A stretch of DNA of 64,000 bases from Azoarcus sp. Aa7 (GCF_014822185.1 NZ_QVLR01000041.1:83060-147059); one strand, 5' to 3'. Positions 34,880 through 47,119 are shown, counted from the first letter of the stretch. The notes: generated by a model from the letters alone, not told the origin. Numbers and translations: made by a program.

Positions 34880-35121
34880 GCGGGATCGATCTCGAATCGA
34901 CGCTGTCCTGTCCGTCCTGCGGTCACGCGAAGACAGAAACGATGCCGACGGACGCCTGCCAGTGGTTCTATGAGTGCGAGCGGTGCCACACCGTATTCAG
35001 GCCGCTGCCAGGTGACTGCTGCGTGTTTTGCTCGTACGGCACCGTGCCTTGCCCACCGGTTCAGGCGCTCGGCCGCCCGCGTACCCCCAGGGGCATCAGC
35101 CACTCTCGCCCGACAGACTGA
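34876..35121 (+). CDS. small Cys-rich GDCCVFC-motif protein, last gene of the mer operon
   Basis: The 81-residue protein has three cysteine pairs: LSCPSCGH, CERCHTVF and GDCCVFCSYGTVPCPP. The last motif defines a small family often found after merTP. The pattern suggests a soluble metal-binding or zinc-ribbon protein, and its role is not established. It is coupled to merP by an ATGA overlap. Its last 26 bases overlap the end of the convergent sensor kinase gene. Confidence 0.8.
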   Translation: MSGIDLESTLSCPSCGHAKTETMPTDACQWFYECERCHTVFRPLPGDCCVFCSYGTVPCPPVQALGRPRTPRGISHSRPTD

Positions 35122-36427
35122 AGCCGATTGTCGTCCTGCCGGCCGACGACTGGGCGAAGGTGTTACCACCATGCATACGTGCGATCGCCGCGACGATCGA
35201 CAATCCAAGGCCGTGATTGAAGTCCCCGTGTTCGCGCGCCAAATCCGCCCGATAGAAGCGGTCGAAAAGACGGGGCAGATCCTGCGCAGGAATCACTGGA
35301 CCGACGTTGCTGACGGATAACCGTACGGCGCCGGCGGTGCCCGGCTCGATAGCCACGTCGATGACAGACCCCCGCTCGGCGAACCGGGTGGCATTGGCGA
35401 GGAGATTCGATAGTGCCCGCCGCAACAAGGGTGCATCGAATGCACCACTACTGTCCCCACGCACGCGAACGCTCACGCCGGCTTCCTGCAGCGCGGCATC
35501 GTGGAACTCGACCACCTCCGCAGCAACCCCGGCAAGCCTGCCAACAGGCTGCCGGCGGGCACGTTCGCCCCGATCCGCTTTCGACAGGAACAGCATGTCA
35601 TTGACGAGACCCGCCAGGCGATGCAGGTCCTCGAGGTTTGATCCCAGCACGTCCCGCAACTCGGGAATGCCGCGTTCGCGGCTCAGGACGAGTTCGGTCT
35701 CGCCGATCAGTGTCGCCAGCGGCGTGCGCAGTTCATGGGCGACGTCCGCATTGAAGCCTTCCAGTTGCCGGTATGCGTTGTCCAGCCGCACAAGCAGCGC
35801 GTTGAACTGCGCGACCAGCGGCTGCAGTTCCTGCGCCTGCGCGGAGCCGTCCAGCGGCTGTCCGACATTTTCCGGACTGAGCGCGGCCGCTTGCCGAGCC
35901 AGGTCGCGAACAGGCAACAGCGCGCGCCGCACGAGCCACGCCCCCCCGCCGGAGACGAGCACGGCGCCGGCCAGCGCACTCGCCAGTAGCGTCCACGCCA
36001 GTTGCCTCAGCAATTGGGCATCGGAACTGCTGTCGAGCGCCAATTCGGCACGCAGCACGACTGCGCCCGACCACGGTGAAGGGATCTCGAATTTAACCCG
36101 ACGCAGGTTCGCGGGGGGCTCGGGGGCCGGTGGCGTCATGTAGAGGAGCGTCTCGGCGTCCGCGGTCAGCCGCAGTTTGAGGTCGGCGTGGCCGATGAAG
36201 AAATCGTCGAGTTTGTGACGTAGGCTCGGCAGGTCCTCCGGCGTCGCGATCTCGCGGACAAGGTGGCGGATCACGTCCTGCTTGTGCCGCAGCTCCTCAG
36301 CCTGCCTGGCGGAAAAGTTGAGGCTGGTGGCCACATACACGACGGCGCAGACGAATCCGAGCCCGATGAAGGTCTGCACGGCAAGCCACCATGACAGCCA
36401 ACGGCCAAGCGAACGCGAATTACGCAT
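35096..36427 (-). CDS. heavy-metal sensor histidine kinase (CusS/CzcS-like)
   Basis: This 443-residue kinase has an N-terminal transmembrane helix (about 12-33), a periplasmic sensor to about 145, a second helix (LLASALAGAVLVSGGGAWLV) and a HAMP domain. The phosphoacceptor site is FNADVAHELRTPLATLIGE, the N box is LSNLLANATRF, and a C-terminal HGLGLSIV completes the ATPase domain. It follows its response regulator by two bases. Metal-type two-component systems of this layout sense periplasmic Cu, Ag, Zn or Cd. Confidence 0.92.
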   Translation of the reverse strand: MRNSRSLGRWLSWWLAVQTFIGLGFVCAVVYVATSLNFSARQAEELRHKQDVIRHLVREIATPEDLPSLRHKLDDFFIGHADLKLRLTADAETLLYMTPPAPEPPANLRRVKFEIPSPWSGAVVLRAELALDSSSDAQLLRQLAWTLLASALAGAVLVSGGGAWLVRRALLPVRDLARQAAALSPENVGQPLDGSAQAQELQPLVAQFNALLVRLDNAYRQLEGFNADVAHELRTPLATLIGETELVLSRERGIPELRDVLGSNLEDLHRLAGLVNDMLFLSKADRGERARRQPVGRLAGVAAEVVEFHDAALQEAGVSVRVRGDSSGAFDAPLLRRALSNLLANATRFAERGSVIDVAIEPGTAGAVRLSVSNVGPVIPAQDLPRLFDRFYRADLAREHGDFNHGLGLSIVAAIARMHGGNTFAQSSAGRTTIGFSLSGESG

Positions 36428-36429
36428 CC

Positions 36430-37116
36430 TCAGGGCTCCCGGTCTTCCAGGACGTAGCCCATGCCGCGCACGGTGTGCAGCAACTTCCTCGCGAAGGGGT
36501 CATCGAGCTTGCTGCGCAGGCGGCGCACGGCAACCTCCACAACATTCGTATTGCTGTCGAAGTTCATGTCCCACACCTGCTCGGCCAGCGCGGTGCGCGA
36601 CAGCACCTGTCCGTGCCGACGCAAGAGCAAGGTCAGCAGCGTGAATTCCTTGGCCGTCAGATCGAGCCGCTGCCCGGAGCGCGACGCCTTGCGCCGCACC
36701 AGATCGAGTTCGAGGTCGGCCAGGCTGAGGACCGTGAGATCCTGACCGGCCGTCGGAATGGCGCCACGCCGCAACAGCGCGTGTACGCGTGCGAGCAGTT
36801 CGGACAGGGCGAAAGGTTTTACGAGATAGTCATCCGCCCCCGCCTGCAGCCCCTTCACGCGATCCTCCACCTTGTCCCGCGCGGTGAGCATCAGCACCGG
36901 TACGTGCTTGTCGCGCCGCATTTCGCGCAGGACGGCGAAACCATCCAGGCCCGGCAGCATGACATCGAGCAGGACGAGATCGTAATGCCCTTCGATCGCG
37001 AGGTAGCGCCCCTCGGTGCCGCTGTGGGCGACATCCACGACGTAGCTGCTCTCGGTCAGCGCCTTGCGCAGGTATTCGGCGAGCTTCGGCTCATCTTCGA
37101 CGACCAGGATTTTCAT
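36430..37116 (-). CDS. heavy-metal response regulator (CusR/CopR/CzcR-like, OmpR family)
   Basis: This 228-residue protein has a receiver domain with the EDE acidic pair, phosphoacceptor Asp in [13 protein letters not shown] and Lys in DDYLVKPF, plus an OmpR-type winged helix ending [13 protein letters not shown]. The [19 protein letters not shown] stretch is typical of the CopR/CusR/CzcR group. ATG 37116 is used. A perfect 16-bp palindrome 35 bases upstream is the probable autoregulatory site; related boxes occur before several other metal genes in the window. Confidence 0.93.
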   Translation of the reverse strand: MKILVVEDEPKLAEYLRKALTESSYVVDVAHSGTEGRYLAIEGHYDLVLLDVMLPGLDGFAVLREMRRDKHVPVLMLTARDKVEDRVKGLQAGADDYLVKPFALSELLARVHALLRRGAIPTAGQDLTVLSLADLELDLVRRKASRSGQRLDLTAKEFTLLTLLLRRHGQVLSRTALAEQVWDMNFDSNTNVVEVAVRRLRSKLDDPFARKLLHTVRGMGYVLEDREP

Positions 37117-37150
37117 GCGCGAATTATCGCGAAGAGCGCAGTGCGGCGAC

Positions 37151-37166
37151 ATTACGAATTCGTAAT
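37151..37166. promoter_or_regulatory. response-regulator box 1 (perfect palindrome)
   Basis: ATTACGAATTCGTAAT lies between the response regulator gene and the divergent gene at 37284. The same 16 bases recur at 47104-47119, and about 45 more flanking bases are also similar there. Confidence 0.8.
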
Positions 37167-37283
37167 CGGGCTGTTCGCGATTCGACGTGGACGGTTTTCT
37201 ACAGTACGTCCCGTGTCCGGCCGGACTGCAACGGACGTTGCCCGAGCCGGACCGTCCCCTGCATCGACGAAAGGAAGCCCATC

Positions 37284-37622
37284 ATGTCCAAGATCCGTAC
37301 CGCCACCCTCGTGCCCTTGCTCGCCGCCGTCCTCGCCGCGCCGACCGCGGCACTTGCCGGTTCGCTGTGGCACCCCGCCAACAATGAAGCCGGTTTCACC
37401 TTTCATCCCGACCATTCCACAAGCACCAAGACGCGCACCGAAGTGCTGAAGGAACTCGAAGAGGCGAAAGCCGATGGCAGCTACTCGTACCTGCTGCGCG
37501 GCCTGCCCCCGCCTTCCCGCGACGTCGGACCGGGCAAAACCCGCGAAGAGGTGATCAACGAGCTGCTGAGCATGACGCCCGAGGAGCGGGCACGCATGGA
37601 CGAGCTCTATGGTGACAATTGA
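37284..37622 (+). CDS. small secreted protein of unknown function
   Basis: This 112-residue protein has a cleavable signal peptide (ending AAPTAALAG). Its mature part is charged and contains KTRTEVLKELEEAKADGSYS and GKTREEVINELLSMTPEERA, a duplicated 'TREEVxxEL' pattern seen in DUF4148-like periplasmic proteins. It is divergent from the metal response regulator and shares its palindrome, so metal induction is likely. It could be a periplasmic accessory of the following czc-type operon. Confidence 0.75.
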   Translation: MSKIRTATLVPLLAAVLAAPTAALAGSLWHPANNEAGFTFHPDHSTSTKTRTEVLKELEEAKADGSYSYLLRGLPPPSRDVGPGKTREEVINELLSMTPEERARMDELYGDN

Positions 37623-37749
37623 CGCGGTGGAGATATGCGCGCGGGCCGGATGCCACGCAACACGTGACATCGCATGGCCCCACGCAGTCTCGCCGTGAGT
37701 CCTCAGCAGTCCAGTCCCCATTTTCATTTTCTTTCCTCTTGCCGCTACA

Positions 37750-38106
37750 ATGCGCCGCATGCGCCGCTGGCTTGCGATTCTCTTCATGGTGTTCCTGCCG
37801 CTCCAACTGGGTTGGGCCGCGGTGAGCGCCTACTGCCAGCACGAGTCGGGGGCGGCGGCGAACCACCTGGGTCATCATGACCACCAGCATCAGGCCGCGG
37901 CTGGCGACGAGCCCGGATCGAAAGCAGCAGGAACCGATTTCGATTGCAGCTTCTGCCAGGCGGCGACTTGCACCGCACTGCCGAGCGATGTGGGAGCGTC
38001 ATCGACCGACATCCTGACTTCCCTCGCCATCGCCTCCACTCCGATGGGGTTGCTCCCGGGACATCCCTCCGAGCCCGAACGTCCGAAATGGGGCCTCCCT
38101 GCCTGA
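37750..38106 (+). CDS. CzcI-like cation efflux accessory protein
   Basis: The 118-residue protein has a signal peptide (FMVFLPLQLGWAAVS), a His-rich segment (LGHHDHQHQAA) and a DFDCSFCQAATC cysteine group. This composition and its position directly before the outer-membrane efflux gene match the CzcI family, thought to modulate Czc expression. ATG 37750 is used; an in-frame ATG lies at 37759. Confidence 0.75.
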   Translation: MRRMRRWLAILFMVFLPLQLGWAAVSAYCQHESGAAANHLGHHDHQHQAAAGDEPGSKAAGTDFDCSFCQAATCTALPSDVGASSTDILTSLAIASTPMGLLPGHPSEPERPKWGLPA

Positions 38107-38146
38107 TCGGCAGGGTGGTCGCTTTCATTCTCTTTCCGGCAGTTTC

Positions 38147-38161
38147 ACCGTTATGAACGGT
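38147..38161. promoter_or_regulatory. inverted repeat upstream of the efflux operon
   Basis: ACCGTT-ATG-AACGGT is a perfect 6-bp inverted repeat 76 bases before the czcC-like start. It may be an operator or part of a leader structure. Confidence 0.45.
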
Positions 38162-38237
38162 ATTGCCGCGCGTCCATTGCGATCGAGCTGATCGCGCCTT
38201 GCCGATTTTCCGTGTCTCGTCATCAACGGAGAATTGG

Positions 38238-39500
38238 ATGTTTCGAAGAATTCGCATCAACTGGCTGCCGGGGCTGCTGCTCGGACTCGCGGCCAGTGGG
38301 GCGTGGGCACAAGCCACGCCCCCCGCATCACCGGTCGTAACAACGCTCCAACAGGCATTCAACGCTGCGTGGGCGCGTCAACCCGAAGCCCAGTCGTTTG
38401 ACATGCGCCGGACGGCTGCGCAGGCGCGACGTGAGAGCGCCGACAACTGGTCGGCCGAACCGCTGGCACTCGAAGTATCGGGCAAGACCGACCAAATCCA
38501 CCGCAACGACGGCAGCCGTGAATACGAGATCGGTCTCGCGGCGCCGCTGTGGTTGCCCGGCGAACGTGCATCGACCGCGGCCCTTGCCGATGCCGAAGTG
38601 CGCACGAGTACGAGCCGCACGCTTGCGGCACAACTGCGCACGGCCGCTGCGGTTCGGGCCGCGTACTGGGATTGGCAGCGCGCGCGGATCGATGTCCTGG
38701 TCGCACGCGAGCGGCTTGCCAGCGCCCGCGAACTCACCTCGGATGTATCGAAACGGGTTCGGGCCGGCGATCTCGCACGGGCCGACCAGCATCAGGCGGA
38801 CGGAGCGCTCGCGACCGCAGAAGCGGCGCTCGCCGAAGCCAGCGGCGCGCTCGCGGGTGCGGAACAGCAGTTGCGCGCCCTGATAGGCATGGCACCTGCG
38901 CTTGCTGGCGAAGGGCTCGCCGTGGCCGAAGCAGAGCCCGTCCCTGCCACCCCCTCTGCACCAGAAGTGGGGCATCCTGCTGTCGCCGAACTACGCGATC
39001 GGGCGGAGCTTGCCCAACGCAGCATGAACCTCGCCGGGATTCAGGGCCGCGCCAATCCCGAGTTGCGTCTGGCGACGACGCGCGAGCGTGGCGCATCCGG
39101 CGAATCCTGGCAACAGACGGTGACGATCGGCGTACGCATTCCGTTCGGGTCCGATACCCGCAACCGCGCCCGCGTTGCCAGCGCCAGTGCCGAGGCGATC
39201 GAAGCCGAAACCCAGCTGAGGCTGGAACGCGAACGCCTGACGGCCGAAGTGGATACGGCGCGCGTCCGGGTCGAATCGGCGCGCACCCTGGTCGCCTCTG
39301 CCGAGCGGCGCGCGCAGTTGGCCCGCGAGTCGCGCGGCTTCTTCCAGAAGGCGTTCCGCCTCGGCGAAACCGATCTGCCGACCCGCCTGCGCATCGAACT
39401 CGAGGCCGCCGAAGCCGAGCGTCAGGTGGCGCGCACCCGCATCGAACTGGCCGCGGCCGTATCCGCGCTGCGGCAGGCCATGGGCCTTCTTCCCGAATGA
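38238..39500 (+). CDS. czcC: outer-membrane efflux protein (CzcC/CusC family)
   Basis: This 420-residue TolC-family protein has a signal peptide (LLLGLAASGAWAQA) and two halves each rich in long Ala/Glu/Arg helices, ending LRQAMGLLPE. Start ATG 38238 follows GGAG. It forms the outer-membrane duct of the tripartite system completed by the two downstream gene products. The next start region overlaps its stop. Confidence 0.88.
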   Translation: MFRRIRINWLPGLLLGLAASGAWAQATPPASPVVTTLQQAFNAAWARQPEAQSFDMRRTAAQARRESADNWSAEPLALEVSGKTDQIHRNDGSREYEIGLAAPLWLPGERASTAALADAEVRTSTSRTLAAQLRTAAAVRAAYWDWQRARIDVLVARERLASARELTSDVSKRVRAGDLARADQHQADGALATAEAALAEASGALAGAEQQLRALIGMAPALAGEGLAVAEAEPVPATPSAPEVGHPAVAELRDRAELAQRSMNLAGIQGRANPELRLATTRERGASGESWQQTVTIGVRIPFGSDTRNRARVASASAEAIEAETQLRLERERLTAEVDTARVRVESARTLVASAERRAQLARESRGFFQKAFRLGETDLPTRLRIELEAAEAERQVARTRIELAAAVSALRQAMGLLPE

Positions 39501-39517
39501 ACACCAGGAACCCGAAC

Positions 39518-40081
39518 ATGAAACCTTCCCCTACCCTGGCGGCGTGGAGTCTTGCCGCCGTCCTTGCGGGCTTCACGCCTCAGGCCTTGGCCGGCGAAGG
39601 CCACGACCACGGTGACGCCCCGGCGCCCATGGCCGGCCCGGCGCTACCGCGATTCACCGCCGTTTCGGAGCTCTTCGAGCTGGTCGGCGTGGTCGATGGC
39701 GAGAACATCACCCTCTATCTCGACCGCTTCGCCGACAACAGCCCGGTCAAGGACGCGACGCTGGAGCTGCAACTCGACGGCAAGGCGATTTCCGTCGAGC
39801 CACATGCCGACGGCGAGTTCGAAGCCACGCTGCAGGATGCACTCAAACCGGGCGTCGTGTCCGTGACCGCCACGGTCGTGGCCGGACAAGACACCGACCT
39901 CCTTGCCGGCGAGCTGGATCTGCATGAAGAGGCCACCGAGGTGCACGCCGAATCGGCCGGACCAGGCGTGAAACCCTACGCGGGATGGGTGGGCGCCGGC
40001 GTTCTCGTTCTTGGACTCGTCGGCTGGGCCGCGCTGCGCAAGGGAAACGCCCGCACCCGTTCGGCCGGAGGTGTCGCATGA
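39518..40081 (+). CDS. periplasmic/membrane-anchored His-containing protein of the efflux operon
   Basis: The 187-residue protein has a signal peptide (LAAVLAGFTPQALA), an N-terminal metal-binding-like GEGHDHGD and a beta-rich central domain (TAVSELFELVGVVDGENITL). A C-terminal transmembrane helix (GWVGAGVLVLGLVGWAAL) is followed by Arg/Lys. The N-terminus resembles that of the following adaptor (AGDGHDHGDEG). It could be a metal-collecting accessory anchored in the inner membrane. ATG 39518 has AGGA; an in-frame ATG at 39497 overlaps the czcC stop. The czcB-like gene overlaps its end (ATGA). Confidence 0.75.
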   Translation: MKPSPTLAAWSLAAVLAGFTPQALAGEGHDHGDAPAPMAGPALPRFTAVSELFELVGVVDGENITLYLDRFADNSPVKDATLELQLDGKAISVEPHADGEFEATLQDALKPGVVSVTATVVAGQDTDLLAGELDLHEEATEVHAESAGPGVKPYAGWVGAGVLVLGLVGWAALRKGNARTRSAGGVA

Positions 40082-41190
40082 AACCGGGAATTCTGTTGGT
40101 CATGCTGTGCCTTGTTACGGCAAGTGCATCGTGGAACGCATTCGCTGGCGACGGGCACGATCACGGCGACGAAGGCTCCGCGCCCGTCGGAGGCAACGGT
40201 CCGCGACGCTTGCCCGACGGCAGCGTATTCCTGCCCAAGCCGGCACAACGCCAGATCGGCGTGCGCACGCTGGTCACGGAAGCCGGCAACCTGCCGCGCA
40301 CAGTGACGCTGGCTGGCAAAGTGGTGATGGACCCCAACGCGGGCGGAAAGGTGCAGGCGCTGGTCGCCGGCCGCCTCGAAGCCGGACCGCGCGGCTTGCC
40401 CGGGATCGGACAGGCGGTGAAGAAGGGCGAGGTGCTCGCGTACGTCGTGCCATCAGCGGGACAGATCGAGCGCTCGAACCAGATGGCCCAGCTCGCCGAA
40501 TTGCGGGCTGCCAAAGTGCTCGCGGAAAAGCGCGTATCGCGGCTGAAGGAGCTCGCCGACACGGTGCCGCGCAAGGAGATCGAAGCGGCCGAGAGCGAAC
40601 TCGCGAGTCTCGCGGCCCGCGCGACGGCGGTGGGTGCGGGGCTCAGCAATCGCGATGCGCTCGTGGCGCCCGTCGCGGGTGTGATCGCATCGAGCAACGC
40701 GGTCGCCGGGCAAGTCGTCGACGCGCGCGAACTGGTGTTCGAGATCGTCGATCCGAAACGGCTGCGCGTCGAGGCGCTGGCCTACGATGCCGACACCGCC
40801 ATCGATGTCGCAGGCGCGAGCCTCGCGGTCGGCGAGCAACGCGTGAGACTCGACTTTCTCGGCGCGGCGCGCAGTCTGCGCGAGCAGGCGCTGCCGCTCG
40901 CTTTCGGTGCGGCGGGCGATTCCTTGGCGCGTTTCGCTGTCGGGCAACCGGTCGAGGTGTTCGTGCAAACGCGCAGCACACTGCAGGGCGTCAGCGTGCC
41001 CGCGGGATCGGTGCTGAAGAACCCGGCGAACCAGACCATCGTGTGGGTCAAGACCGCGCCGGAGCGCTTCGAGCCCCGCACCGTCACGACCGCGCCGCTC
41101 GACGGGGCGAATGTGGCGGTGACGTCGGGCCTCGCGGCCGGGGAGCGCGTCGCCACAAACGCGGCCACCCTGATCAACCAGATCCGCTGA
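40078..41190 (+). CDS. czcB: RND efflux periplasmic adaptor (CzcB/CusB family)
   Basis: This 370-residue membrane fusion protein has a signal peptide and a His-rich N-terminus (AGDGHDHGDEG). A lipoyl-like domain (VQALVAGRLEAGPRGLPGIG and KKGEVLAYVVPS) encloses an alpha-hairpin (about 135-195), followed by a beta-barrel and a membrane-proximal domain (ERVATNAATLINQ). It links the inner-membrane pump to the outer-membrane duct. The order duct, accessory, adaptor, pump is contiguous. Confidence 0.9.
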   Translation: MKPGILLVMLCLVTASASWNAFAGDGHDHGDEGSAPVGGNGPRRLPDGSVFLPKPAQRQIGVRTLVTEAGNLPRTVTLAGKVVMDPNAGGKVQALVAGRLEAGPRGLPGIGQAVKKGEVLAYVVPSAGQIERSNQMAQLAELRAAKVLAEKRVSRLKELADTVPRKEIEAAESELASLAARATAVGAGLSNRDALVAPVAGVIASSNAVAGQVVDARELVFEIVDPKRLRVEALAYDADTAIDVAGASLAVGEQRVRLDFLGAARSLREQALPLAFGAAGDSLARFAVGQPVEVFVQTRSTLQGVSVPAGSVLKNPANQTIVWVKTAPERFEPRTVTTAPLDGANVAVTSGLAAGERVATNAATLINQIR

Positions 41191-41205
41191 CGGGGAGCCC
41201 GACCG

Positions 41206-44325
<3,120 letters not shown>

Positions 44326-44366
44326 CGCTGATGCGCCTACACAATCGAATCCTGAAAGGAGAAAAC

Positions 44367-44753
44367 ATGAAACTCTCGAAGCTCGTCGCCCTGGCTGCCC
44401 TGGTCGCCGTCGGTCCCGCTTTCGCGGCGGATAAGCACGACCATGCCCACGGACATGAATCCCTGCACGGTGGTGTGGTCGTCGAGGTCAAGGATATCGA
44501 CCTCGAGCTCGTCGCCAAGCCTGACGTCATCCAGCTGCACCTGCGCGATCACGGTAAGCCGCTCGATGTGGCCAATGGCAGCGCGAAGCTCACGCTCCTG
44601 GCCGGCACCGAAAAGCAGGAAGTCGAACTGAAGCCTGCCGGCGACCGGCTGGAGTCCAAGGGGAGCTTCAAGGTGGGCGCCGGCACCAAGTTGGTGGCCG
44701 TCGTCACGCTGCCGGGCAAGCCCTCCACCACCGCGCGCTTCACGCTGAAGTGA
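44367..44753 (+). CDS. small periplasmic His-rich protein of the efflux operon
   Basis: The 128-residue protein has a signal peptide (LVALAALVAVGPAFA), a metal-binding-like segment DKHDHAHGHESLHGG and a beta-rich remainder ending VVTLPGKPSTTARFTLK. AAAGGAG precedes the start. It closes the RND operon, about 40 bases after the permease, and could act as a periplasmic metal chaperone comparable in role to CusF but unrelated in motif. A truncated copy of its 3' end lies at 63781-63882. Confidence 0.8.
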   Translation: MKLSKLVALAALVAVGPAFAADKHDHAHGHESLHGGVVVEVKDIDLELVAKPDVIQLHLRDHGKPLDVANGSAKLTLLAGTEKQEVELKPAGDRLESKGSFKVGAGTKLVAVVTLPGKPSTTARFTLK

Positions 44754-44819
44754 CGCCGTCCGGCTGCCTGCAGCACGTCGCTGCGGGTGGCCTTCCCATG
44801 TGATCAAAAAGGTGACCCA

Positions 44820-45170
44820 ATGAAAGCTTTTGCTGCAGGAATGGTTGTCGTGGCCCTCGGTGGATTGGGCGGATGTGCGAGCCCCACCGTGCTCGAAGGG
44901 AAATACTCCGAGGCGGACGGGTGGCGTAAAGGAACCGTCGTCGAGATCGGCCCGGCGAAAAGTCTGAAGCGGCCCGCGTTTTATGACTGCAGGACCGAGG
45001 CGTCGGGCACGGAAGGCAACGATCAGTATGTGATGATCGCGCTGTTGAGCCATGGACACTCGCATGCGCGTGCCGCCAAGTTGCCCGCCGACTCGCAATT
45101 GCAGGTCGGCGACAAGGTTTACGTGAATTTCAAGGACTGCAGCGCGCCAATCCCGAAACGCAGCTCATGA
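44820..45170 (+). CDS. small lipoprotein, copy 1 of a duplicated gene
   Basis: The 116-residue protein has a lipobox (VALGGLGGCAS) and a conserved domain (SPTVLEGKYSEADGWRKGTV, then QLQVGDKVYVNFKDCSAP). No family recognised. The copy at 47265-47627 differs in the signal peptide and in only a few mature residues. It probably sits in the envelope, and its position after the RND operon suggests a metal-stress role, which is inference. Confidence 0.8.
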   Translation: MKAFAAGMVVVALGGLGGCASPTVLEGKYSEADGWRKGTVVEIGPAKSLKRPAFYDCRTEASGTEGNDQYVMIALLSHGHSHARAAKLPADSQLQVGDKVYVNFKDCSAPIPKRSS

Positions 45171-45282
45171 ACGTTCGACCGGTAGGCACTCTCTTGATGT
45201 ACTTGCCGCGCGGGACGCGGGGGATCGTTGCGATTGATCAGCGGTCGGAGAAACCTTGGTTGGTCTGCTCAGGGCCCACACG

Positions 45283-45840
45283 ATGAGTGACGACATCCAT
45301 TACGAAGCTTGGGGCGATCGAGTCGACCCAGCACTGCTCGAAGCCGTTCGCGATGGCAACGTACCGGAAGTGCTGAGGTGGCTGGAGGACGGACTGCCGG
45401 CCAACTGGCAGGACACCGAGGGGTGCAGTCTGATCTTCCTCGCCGCCTATCACCGTCAGTGGGCTGTCATTGACAGCCTGTTGGCGCACGGCGCATCGGT
45501 CGACCTGCCCGATCGCATGGGATGGACTCCGCTCTTCTGGGCCGCCTTCAACAGCCATGCGGACATCGTCTCGTTCTTGATCGGGCGCGGTGCCAATCCC
45601 GACGCGCGGACTAACGACGGGGAGTGGCCCTTGTTCTGGGCGGTTTACAAAGGCCACACGGCCGTCGTCCGCTACCTCTTGCTCGGCGGCGCGAAGCGGA
45701 ATCAACTCGATGTGGATGGTCATGACGAGCTCTGGCTCGCACGCACCTTGGCGCGACAAGAAATCGTCACCATCCTTGAAGGGCAGCGGACGCGGCACAT
45801 GACTCACCCCCAGCCAGGGAATTCCGACGGGTTCGTTTAA
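45283..45840 (+). CDS. ankyrin-repeat protein (intact copy)
   Basis: This 185-residue protein is made of about five ankyrin repeats. Recognisable cores are CSLIFLAAYHRQWAVIDSLL, WTPLFWAAFNSHADIVSFLI and WPLFWAVYKGHTAVVRYLLL. No signal peptide is seen, so a cytoplasmic protein-binding role is likely. ATG 45283 is used. It pairs with the lipoprotein gene upstream; a second lipoprotein/ankyrin pair downstream is damaged. Confidence 0.85.
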   Translation: MSDDIHYEAWGDRVDPALLEAVRDGNVPEVLRWLEDGLPANWQDTEGCSLIFLAAYHRQWAVIDSLLAHGASVDLPDRMGWTPLFWAAFNSHADIVSFLIGRGANPDARTNDGEWPLFWAVYKGHTAVVRYLLLGGAKRNQLDVDGHDELWLARTLARQEIVTILEGQRTRHMTHPQPGNSDGFV

Positions 45841-46006
45841 CCCCGCCCCACGGCTCCACTCGTACAAGTCGAAATAACTGCTTGGCAAACCGGAAGCCCA
45901 CGTAAGCTTCAAACTGAAGTGATGTAGGCCCTTTTGCCGGAGTACGCGACACTGCCGCGCACTCCGGCGCTCTGATTTAGACCTGTCATATCCTCAAGGA
46001 ATCATC

Positions 46007-46813
46007 ATGTCAATTCATCGTTTCATCGTGGCACTGGCCATGACCTTCGGTGTTCCCCTCCATGCCACAGCCGATGGAGCCAAAAAGATCCAGGACAATT
46101 CGTTCCTGATCGAAGAGGCATACAACCAGGAAGCCGGCGTGGTACAGCACATTCAGAGCTTTATGTACCTCCGGCAGTCCAAGGAGTGGGCCTATACCTT
46201 CACGCAGGAATGGCCGATTCCCGACGAAACCCACCAGCTTTCATACACGATTCCAGTCCTGCGGGTCGCCGATCCAACTGCATCGACCGGCGTCGGCGAC
46301 ATCGCCCTCAACTATCGATATCAAGCGATCGGTAGGGAGGGCGTCGCCTTCGCGCCTCGCCTGTCGGTCATCGCGCCGTCCGGAGACTACCGAAAAGGGC
46401 ATGGCACTGGCGCTATTGGCATTCAGGTGAACCTGCCCCTGAGCGTTGAGTTATCCGACTCAGTGGTCACCCATTGGAATCTCGGGGGAACCTACACGCC
46501 GAACTCCAGAGAGTCTGGCGGCGCCCGCGCTGATACCGTAGGGTCGAACTACGGTGCCAGCATCATTTACTTGGTGAGCGCGAACTTCAACCTGATGTTG
46601 GAGGCGGCCGGAACGAATTTCGAAGCAGTTCAGGCGGACGGCAGTAGACAACATGAGAAGACGATGTTCATCAACCCCGGCTTCCGCTATGCGACCAACT
46701 TCGATTCGGGTCTCCAGGTTGTGTCGGGAGTTTCCAGACCGATCGGTGTCGGCCCGTCTTCGGGAACGCAGGGTGTATTGCTCTATGTGTCGTTGGAGCA
46801 CCCGTTCAAGTAA
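46007..46813 (+). CDS. outer-membrane beta-barrel protein, phenol-meta-pathway transporter-like
   Basis: This 268-residue protein has a signal peptide (RFIVALAMTFGVPLHATA) and alternating hydrophobic strands ending with the outer-membrane signature LLYVSLEHPFK. The motif STGVGDIALNYRYQ and APRLSVIAPSGDYRKG resemble the MetA-pathway family of small porin-like proteins. AAGGAA precedes the start. Substrate unknown; located between the two ankyrin regions. Confidence 0.78.
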   Translation: MSIHRFIVALAMTFGVPLHATADGAKKIQDNSFLIEEAYNQEAGVVQHIQSFMYLRQSKEWAYTFTQEWPIPDETHQLSYTIPVLRVADPTASTGVGDIALNYRYQAIGREGVAFAPRLSVIAPSGDYRKGHGTGAIGIQVNLPLSVELSDSVVTHWNLGGTYTPNSRESGGARADTVGSNYGASIIYLVSANFNLMLEAAGTNFEAVQADGSRQHEKTMFINPGFRYATNFDSGLQVVSGVSRPIGVGPSSGTQGVLLYVSLEHPFK

Positions 46814-46868
46814 GGTCACGGCCCGATTGCCATCGAGAGAACACGCGTCGCCGTGCACGGAACCCCGA

Positions 46869-47033
46869 GTCTACAAGGGCCACACGTCGGTTGTCCGGCA
46901 TCTTCTGGTCGGCGGTGCGAAGCGCAACCAGCTCGACGCGGACGGATATGACGAGCTCAGGCTCGCGCAGACGTTGGGGCGGCACGACGTCGTCACCATC
47001 CCTGAAGGGCAGCGCTCCAAACGTGACGTTTGA
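46869..47033 (+). pseudogene. ankyrin gene fragment (3' part only)
   Basis: The frame reads VYKGHTSVVRHLLVGGAKRN and DELRLAQTLGRHDVVTIPEG, matching the last repeat and tail of the intact ankyrin protein at 45283-45840. The first two thirds are missing and no start codon is available. It sits directly upstream of the response-regulator box and second lipoprotein gene, where a duplication unit ends. Confidence 0.75.
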
Positions 47034-47103
47034 CGCAATCGGCAGGTCGTCGACCGCCCATATCGTCATGCGCGAATGAGCTCAAGACACGCAGCCTGCC
47101 GAC

Positions 47104-47119
47104 ATTACGAATTCGTAAT
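47104..47119. promoter_or_regulatory. response-regulator box 2 (perfect palindrome)
   Basis: ATTACGAATTCGTAAT is identical to 37151-37166, with similar sequence continuing to the TTCTACAGT element downstream in both. It lies 146 bases before the second lipoprotein gene. Confidence 0.78.

Noticed and set aside
35096..35121. Overlap of the GDCCVFC gene with the sensor kinase gene as a sign of a wrong stop
   Set aside because: Both frames keep family motifs up to near their ends. A 26-base convergent overlap is acceptable.
45841..46006. Possible continuation of the ankyrin duplication unit
   Set aside because: No ankyrin or lipoprotein similarity could be read there; the unit seems to end with the ankyrin stop.
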